In this document: piece by piece, positions 4,683 through 9,764 of the stretch
Numbering within the stretch: position 1 is the first letter of the stretch
How the letters are laid out: each line of letters opens with the position of its first letter
NCBI GenBank assembly: GCA_031267005.1
Contig: JAIRZX010000452.1
Span: 1-9,764, forward strand
DNA: 9,764 nucleotides
Reading direction: 5' to 3'
Origin: Deltaproteobacteria bacterium
GTDB lineage: Bacteria; Desulfobacterota; Desulfarculia; Adiutricales; Adiutricaceae
Notes under the pieces: model-generated
The model's input: the letters and a program-made list of their open reading frames with translations, nothing else
Database searches by the model: none
What the model was told of the DNA's origin: nothing
Made by a program: the position numbers and the translations under genes

Positions 4683-7600
4683 CGCTTAACTGAGGCGCTG
4701 GGCGCCGACCGCCTGAAGATAGTCCTTGTCTGGCTGGCTTTCGCCGCCATGGCGGCCTTCGGCTGCTGGGAGGCGGCGTCAGCCGTGGGCGTGGACATGC
4801 GCCGGAACCTCGATTCCCGCTTCAGGGAGGCCGAGGGAGCCATAAGGCTCAACCTGCGCATGCCCAGGGCGGCCTTCAACAACATACATGACCACATGGA
4901 GGCCATGCTCTCGACCGATGCGGAGCCTGCGGACATCGAGGCGTTTTTGGAGTCGGCGAACTCGCGCCTGAAGGAGTCGGCGCCCGGTGAAGCCGGGGTC
5001 TTCGGGGTCTACGGGACGGTGAGCAACCGCTTCTACGACCCCTCCGGCATATTCAGGGAGCAGCCAGAGGCGCTCGCGGGCAAGGGCTGGTACCAGGCGG
5101 CCCTGAAGGGGGAGCAGCTGGACTACTCCGGCCCTTACAAGGACCGGAAGACGGGCGAGCTGGTGCTGTCGCTCGCGAGGATCCTCTACACCCACAAGGG
5201 CGAGTACCTGGGCATCCTGTGCATGAACGTGGGGCTCAACTGGCTCAACCCCTACTCCGAGTACCTGTCGTCCGGGGACGGTGGCTACGGGGTGATAGTG
5301 AACCAGGACGGGACGATACTCGCCCATCCGGACAGGACGCTCAACGGAAAGTCCTTCTCCTTTTTGCCCGCCGGCTCGCGGCAGGTTCTCGAGCGCTCCC
5401 AGCCCGAGTCCTCCGGGCGCCTGGGGCCGGTGGAGGACGCCTCGGGCGTCGAGGTCTACGCCTTCACCAAAAGGCTTTTCAACGGCTGGAGGGTCATGAG
5501 CGCCGTGCCGGCGAGCGCGGGCAAGGGACCCTTCGCCGCCGCGTTCGCGGTGCTGGGCCCGGCGGCCGTCCTGTTCGCGCTCGCGGTGTCGCTGGCCATC
5601 TGGCGCTTGAGCCGCGCGAGGGTAGAGGCGGAGAAGGAAAACGAGTCCAAGACCACCTTCCTCACCCGCATAAGCCACGAGATCCGCACCCCCATGAACG
5701 CCATCGTGGGCATGAGCGATCTGCTCCTCCGGAGCGAGAAGGACATGTCCGCCCAGTGCAGGGCCTGGGCCCTGAACATCAAGCACGCGGGCGACCTGCT
5801 CCTCTCCATCATAAACGACATCCTGGACTTCTCGACCATCCGCTCCGGGTCCTTCAAGTTCGTGCCCTTGAGCTACACCCTGAGCTCGCTCATAAACGAC
5901 TCCATCAACATCATCATGGTGCGGCTCCAGGAGAAGAGCCTGGTGTTCCTGGTCTTCGTGGACGGGAAGCTCCCCAACTACCTGCGCGGGGACGTGACCC
6001 GGGTCCGGCAGATCATACTGAACATCCTCTCCAACGCGGTCAAGTACACCCGGGAAGGCTACGTCTACCTGATGGTGAAGGGACGCGTGCGGCCGGGCAC
6101 GAACGTCCTGGAACTCCGCATATCCATAAAGGACACGGGCATAGGCATCAAGACCGAAGACAGGGACAAGCTCTTCGCCGACTTCTCCAGGGTCGACCTC
6201 CACCAGAACCGCAACGTGGAGGGCACGGGGCTGGGGCTCACCATCACCAAAAGCCTCTGCCAGATGATGAACGGAACCATAGATTTCGAGAGCACCTACG
6301 GGCTGGGCAGCTCCTTCACCGTCATGGTCCCCCAGGAAATCGAGAAGAGCGGGCCCTTCGCGGTGGTCATGGAGCCCGGCTCCCGGAAGGTCCTGGCGTC
6401 CCTGAACCGCGACGACTACGCCAAGTCCCTGTCGGCCACGCTCGACAACCTGGACGTCCGCTTCACGATGTGCCGCACGGCCGACGAGCTGGAGCGGGAG
6501 CTGGAGGACGGCCCGGGCGACTACAGCCACGTCCTCATCCAGAACGCCGTCTTCCAGAAGGAGCAGTCCCGCTTGGAGCGGGCCCTCCCGGGCGTCCGGG
6601 TGGGCGTCATAACCGAGGGCCCCGCCGGGCGCCCGGCCCGGAACTTCACCTACCTCCAGAGCCCGATCTACTCGCTCGCCGTGGCGGACTTCCTGAACAA
6701 CATCCCGTCCAGGCGCGCCCGCGGGCTCGGGCGCGAGCGCCGCGAGAGGATCCTCATCCCCAAGGGCCGCATCCTGGTCGTGGACGATCTGGAAACCAAC
6801 CTCCAGGTGGCCTCGGCGCTCCTGTCCGAGTACGGGTGCCGCATCGACACCTCCGCCTCCGCCGCGGAGAGCCTGGAGCTGGTGAAGCGCCACCGCTACG
6901 ACATCGTCTTCATGGACCACATGATGCCCAACATGGACGGGGTGGAGGCCACCCGCATCGTCCGGAGCATGGAGAACGGGAAGCACAGGGATCTGCCCAT
7001 CATAGCGCTGACCGCCAACGCCGTAAGCGGCATGAAGGACATGTTCCTTTCCCACGGCTTCAACGACTTCATTTCGAAGCCGATCGACCTGAACGTCCTG
7101 GAGGACGCCATCCGCCGCTGGGTGCCGTCCGAGAAGATCATCTTCATGACCGAGGAGGAGCTCGCCCAGCAGGCCGCCGCGGCCGCCGCAGAAGAGGCCC
7201 GCGAGCTGGAGCGCAAGGCGCTGGCCGCGCCTCTCCCCGCCGCCCCGCCGTCCCCTCCCAGAGATCCCGGCCGCGCCGTCCCGGCCCTGGAAGAGGAGGA
7301 GCTGCCCGCCGGGTTCACCCTGCCGTCCGCCAAGATCCTGCTCGTGGACGATCTCCCCACCAACGTGGAAGTGGCGCGGGCCCTCCTTTCGGAGTACGGC
7401 TGCCAGGTGGAGGCCGCCCGGGGCGGGGCCGAATCGGTCGAGATGGTCCAGAACGCCGACTACGATCTGGTCTTCATGGACCATATGATGCCGGGCATGG
7501 ACGGCATGGAGGCCGTGCGGGTCATCCGCTCCCTCCCCGGCCCGAAGTTCCGCCAGCTTCCCATAGTGGCCCTGACAGCGAACATCGTGCCGGGGGTCCG

Positions 7601-8909
7601 CGAGGCCTTCCTCGCGTCCGGCTTCGACGACTTCATAGCCAAGCCCATAGACGTGGACCTCCTGGAGACCGTCCTGGCCCGCTGGATCCCCAGGGAGAAG
7701 GTGCTGGTGCCGGACGGCTCGGGCCTTCTCCAGGCCGCCCCGCCCCGCCCCGCCCCGGACGGGGGCCAGGCGGTCCCCGCCTCCGAGGGCCTCCCCCTTT
7801 TCCCGCCGCCCTCCCAGGATCTGGTGGATTTCGCCGGGGGCCTGGGAAAGGCCAGGGGCGAGGCTGGCTACCGCCGAATACTGGGAGTCTTCCAGAAGGA
7901 AGGCTACGTTTGGGCGGAGGCCCTCAAGAAGGATTTCCCCCCGGCCGGGCCCCGCGAACTTTTGGCCGTCTTCCAGGACATGGAGAGTTCCGCAGCCATC
8001 GTCGGGGCCGCCGGCCTCGCCGTTGCGGCCGGCAGGATGCAGAAGGCCGCCCGCAGCGAGGACGCGGACCTTCTGGAAGAGGGCCGTTTCCGCTGTCTCG
8101 CCATCCTCCGCAACGTCCTTATCCGCGTCGACGACTTCCTGGACGGCAAGAGTTCCGATGCCCTGGCCTCGCCCCCGGCTGCGCCCACCCAGTCCCCCGC
8201 CGGGCCGCCTCCCGTTTCGTCGCCCAAGAGCGCGGCGGACGCCGCCGCCCCGCGCGGGAGCCTGGCCTTCGACCTGCAGGGCGCCGGCCCCCCGGCGCCG
8301 GGAACTTCCGGGGAAGCGGCGCCTGGACCTGGACCTGGACCTGGACAGGGACAGGAAGCGGCGCCGGAAGCCCCGTCCGCCCTTGCCCGGCCCTCGCCCC
8401 CGTCCGCTTCCCTGTCCCAGCCTTCCTTCAGCCCGCCGTCGGCCTCCCAGTCCCAGTCCCTGCCCATGCCGCCCTCCCGGCCTCTTCCGCCGCACGCGGC
8501 CCCGGCTTCCGCCCCCGGCCCCGCCCGGGAGCCCTCCCCCGGGACGGAGCCTCCGGACGGGGAGGTGGACTTCCAGACTGGCCTCGAACGTTGCCGCGGC
8601 CAAAAGGACCGTTTCAAGAAGCTTCTGGGCTTCTACCTCTCGGATCTCGAGGGCTGGCTCAAGATGGTTGACGACGGCGCCGGCGCGGGCGAGATGGACA
8701 TGAAGAACGCCACCATCAACTTCCATGCCATGAAGAGCGCGTCGGCCACCGTGGGCGCCATGAAGCTTTCCGAGGAGGCAGCCGGCTTGGAGGCGGCCGG
8801 CCGCCGCGAGGACTCCGCTTACATCATGGAGCGCCTGGGGGAGTGCTCGCGGATGCTCCTGGGCGTGCGCAGCAGCATCGAGAACTACATCAGCGCCCCG
8901 GACGCCTGA
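4680..8909 (+). CDS. Membrane-bound hybrid sensor histidine kinase with dCache sensor, tandem receivers and Hpt phosphotransfer
   Basis: A 1409-residue inner-membrane sensor kinase for an internal His-Asp-His phosphorelay. TM1 is about 12-34. The periplasmic dCache-type sensor (about 37-284) has WY at 137-138 and YSGPYKDRKTGELVLSLA. TM2 is 285-308. HisKA carries H333 in SHEIRTPMNA; HATPase has N452, DTGIGI from 485 and GTGLGL from 515. A receiver-like domain (about 559-680) lacks its catalytic residues. REC1 has D702/D703, D746, T778 and K800; REC2 has D890/D891, D934, T966 and K988. An Hpt-like domain (about 1041-1150) has Q1099 instead of His. After a Pro/Ala/Ser-rich linker (about 1152-1293), the last Hpt has H1349 in FHAMKSASATVG. 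No HAMP or PAS lies between TM2 and HisKA. Phosphate probably flows H333 to D746 or D934 to H1349, then to an unlinked response regulator. The ligand and output are unknown. The gene stands alone. Confidence 0.96.
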   Translation: MRLTEALGADRLKIVLVWLAFAAMAAFGCWEAASAVGVDMRRNLDSRFREAEGAIRLNLRMPRAAFNNIHDHMEAMLSTDAEPADIEAFLESANSRLKESAPGEAGVFGVYGTVSNRFYDPSGIFREQPEALAGKGWYQAALKGEQLDYSGPYKDRKTGELVLSLARILYTHKGEYLGILCMNVGLNWLNPYSEYLSSGDGGYGVIVNQDGTILAHPDRTLNGKSFSFLPAGSRQVLERSQPESSGRLGPVEDASGVEVYAFTKRLFNGWRVMSAVPASAGKGPFAAAFAVLGPAAVLFALAVSLAIWRLSRARVEAEKENESKTTFLTRISHEIRTPMNAIVGMSDLLLRSEKDMSAQCRAWALNIKHAGDLLLSIINDILDFSTIRSGSFKFVPLSYTLSSLINDSINIIMVRLQEKSLVFLVFVDGKLPNYLRGDVTRVRQIILNILSNAVKYTREGYVYLMVKGRVRPGTNVLELRISIKDTGIGIKTEDRDKLFADFSRVDLHQNRNVEGTGLGLTITKSLCQMMNGTIDFESTYGLGSSFTVMVPQEIEKSGPFAVVMEPGSRKVLASLNRDDYAKSLSATLDNLDVRFTMCRTADELERELEDGPGDYSHVLIQNAVFQKEQSRLERALPGVRVGVITEGPAGRPARNFTYLQSPIYSLAVADFLNNIPSRRARGLGRERRERILIPKGRILVVDDLETNLQVASALLSEYGCRIDTSASAAESLELVKRHRYDIVFMDHMMPNMDGVEATRIVRSMENGKHRDLPIIALTANAVSGMKDMFLSHGFNDFISKPIDLNVLEDAIRRWVPSEKIIFMTEEELAQQAAAAAAEEARELERKALAAPLPAAPPSPPRDPGRAVPALEEEELPAGFTLPSAKILLVDDLPTNVEVARALLSEYGCQVEAARGGAESVEMVQNADYDLVFMDHMMPGMDGMEAVRVIRSLPGPKFRQLPIVALTANIVPGVREAFLASGFDDFIAKPIDVDLLETVLARWIPREKVLVPDGSGLLQAAPPRPAPDGGQAVPASEGLPLFPPPSQDLVDFAGGLGKARGEAGYRRILGVFQKEGYVWAEALKKDFPPAGPRELLAVFQDMESSAAIVGAAGLAVAAGRMQKAARSEDADLLEEGRFRCLAILRNVLIRVDDFLDGKSSDALASPPAAPTQSPAGPPPVSSPKSAADAAAPRGSLAFDLQGAGPPAPGTSGEAAPGPGPGPGQGQEAAPEAPSALARPSPPSASLSQPSFSPPSASQSQSLPMPPSRPLPPHAAPASAPGPAREPSPGTEPPDGEVDFQTGLERCRGQKDRFKKLLGFYLSDLEGWLKMVDDGAGAGEMDMKNATINFHAMKSASATVGAMKLSEEAAGLEAAGRREDSAYIMERLGECSRMLLGVRSSIENYISAPDA
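8323..8352 (+). repeat. CTGGAC hexanucleotide repeat in the kinase linker
   Basis: Four perfect CTGGAC units (8323-8346) are followed by one degenerate unit, AGGGAC (8347-8352). In the kinase frame they encode PGPGPGPGQGQ inside the flexible linker between the two Hpt domains. A six-base unit changes length without shifting the frame, so linker length could vary between strains. Confidence 0.85.
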
Positions 8910-9404
8910 CGCCCGACTTCCGGAAAAGAAGTCACGGCATCAGAACGGGAAGCCCCGGCGCCCGAATGTCAAGCCTTGGCACGTTCCCGCAGAGCTTTGA
9001 CGCGCTCTCGGCGGGCCGGCGCTGTCGCCCCCTGGATCTCGGGGCCCTTCCCCGGCCCGTTAGGGCTGAACCGCGCCGACGTCCCCGCCTGCCTCCCTTC
9101 CCTCAGTCCGCGCCGGACGGCCGCCCCCCGGGGCTTATCGACGGTTTGGCCCCGCCTGGCAAAGGAGCGGACCCCCTCTCCCGGACGGTCCGTACCGGCG
9201 AAGCCGGGCCCGGCCGCTGATCCCGCCAGCCAAGCCGCCGGGAGGTGCACGGGCGCCCGGGGGCGGTTACGGTCCGGGTTGCGGGAACTGGACTGGCCGA
9301 TCAATGTTCCGGGCGGCCGCGCGAGCCTGCTTCCGGCCGCGGCCCGCGTGTTCCCGCCGCGCGGCTTCGGTAGCGAACCGGGTGCCGCCCGGGACGTCGG
9401 AGTT
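8910..9404. other. Gene-free convergent spacer
   Basis: This 495-nt GC-rich gap lies between the ends of two converging genes. No tRNA, known RNA or convincing ORF is visible; short open frames on either strand look like compositional artefacts. A 6-bp stem with a 7-nt loop (GACTTC/GAAGTC, 8915-8920/8928-8933) lies just after the kinase stop and is the only terminator-like element, but it has no T-tract. A weaker stem is at 9040-9044/9050-9054. Confidence 0.6.
8915..8933 (+). terminator. Weak hairpin after the kinase stop; possible terminator
   Basis: A perfect 6-bp stem (GACTTC/GAAGTC) with the loop CGGAAAA begins six bases after the stop codon. No U-tract follows, so it would be at best a weak or Rho-assisted terminator, or an mRNA 3' end stabiliser. 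Confidence 0.25.
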
Positions 9405-9764
9405 TCAAGTTTCGACGAAGCGCACGGCTACCTCGGTCCTGCCGCGGACGGCCACGGCGAGGCAAATTACCTTGTATCCGGCGGCCCTGTAGGGACCGGC
9501 GTAGTCCATTTTCATTATTTGGGCTTCGGCGGCGTCCAAGGCGGCGGACAGCTCGTCGTCTTTTGCCGCGGTCTCCGCGAGCCTCCGATCGGTTTCGCCG
9601 TCCCCGCCGCCCGTGTACGGGATTTGGCCGACACGGCGGTGTTTAAGCTCGATTACCACGCAAACGTCGTTATGGAGGAACAAGGTGATGTCCGGCCTCC
9701 CCTCGCCCCCGGGCACTTCGCTCAGGACTTTAAACCCGGCGGACAGGAGGGAGCCGTGGAGTAT
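9405..9764 (-). CDS. PD-(D/E)XK nuclease-domain protein, DUF1703/PDDEXK_9-like; C-terminal part only
   Basis: Only the last 119 residues are in the window; the frame is open to the right edge. They match the C-terminal nuclease-like domain that usually follows an AAA-ATPase-like region in DUF1703 proteins. Counting from the edge, the visible order is LLSAGFKVLSEVPGG, GRPDI with D25, VIELK with E39 and K41 (the D...ExK catalytic core), then AEAQIMKMDYAGPYRAAGYKV, equivalent to the family's QI-x-Y-xxPYR-x-GRK region. About 28 extra residues (VGQIPYTGGGDGET onward) separate ExK from that helix. A GTG at 9716 is in frame but falls inside the domain and is not the start. The gene converges on the kinase. 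Substrate and cellular role are not established for this family as far as I know. Confidence 0.8.
   Translation of the reverse strand: MLHGSLLSAGFKVLSEVPGGEGRPDITLFLHNDVCVVIELKHRRVGQIPYTGGGDGETDRRLAETAAKDDELSAALDAAEAQIMKMDYAGPYRAAGYKVICLAVAVRGRTEVAVRFVET

Noticed and set aside
5219..8671. Second long forward open frame inside the kinase gene
   Set aside because: It is an out-of-frame reading, rich in Arg, Gly and Pro, with no domain.
4779..8726. Very long open frame on the minus strand opposite the kinase
   Set aside because: It is the complement of a high-GC coding gene. Its translation has no recognisable domain, while the forward frame carries a full kinase.
8969..9304. Minus-strand 111-residue ORF in the convergent spacer
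   Set aside because: Its Arg/Gly/Pro-rich translation has no domain, and the overlapping forward frame is equally open.
9405..9716. GTG at 9716 as start of the nuclease gene
   Set aside because: The frame continues upstream to the window edge with family-like sequence (LLSAGFKVLSEV), so this GTG is an internal valine codon.

Overview
This GC-rich window carries three protein-coding genes separated by unusually long GC-rich gaps. The host is most likely a Gram-negative anaerobe: GC is high at third codon positions, AGG (Arg) is common in priA, and there is a large Cache-type hybrid sensor kinase and a DUF1703-type nuclease. Desulfobacterota or Synergistota would fit, but nothing here fixes the phylum.

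Left part (2-3715, + strand): a primosomal helicase gene, priA. The helicase core (about 1050-3715) is complete, with Walker A, DEEH and all eight zinc-binding cysteines. Its reading frame stays open without a stop to the left edge of the window, adding at least 324 residues of Ser/Gly-rich, acidic and tandem-repeat sequence. There is no ATG or GTG, and only one TTG (974), in that frame before the helicase domain. The core itself has a Gly/Pro collagen-like insert just before Walker A.

Middle gap (3716-4679): no convincing gene. It holds a purine-rich tract with consecutive G-quadruplex motifs right after priA, a 27-bp tandem repeat, one good sigma-70-like promoter (4067-4095), a run of strong hairpins, a C-rich block able to form a minus-strand G-quadruplex, and a 14-bp perfect palindrome shortly before the next gene.

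Right part (4680-8909, + strand): one 1409-residue membrane-bound hybrid histidine kinase. Its order is TM, periplasmic dCache, TM, HisKA, HATPase, degenerate receiver, receiver, receiver, degenerate Hpt, long Pro/Ala/Ser linker, intact Hpt. It can in principle run a whole His-Asp-His relay in one chain; the final response regulator is not in the window.

After a 495-nt convergent gap, the window ends in the C-terminal PD-(D/E)XK nuclease domain of a minus-strand DUF1703/PDDEXK_9-type protein whose start lies beyond the right edge. The three genes have no obvious shared pathway and do not form an operon. What they share is a tendency to carry in-frame low-complexity inserts or linkers. I saw no CRISPR array, tRNA, rRNA, insertion sequence or defence operon. 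The best leads are the PriA extension, the dead-plus-live domain pairs in the kinase, and the promoter with its structured leader.
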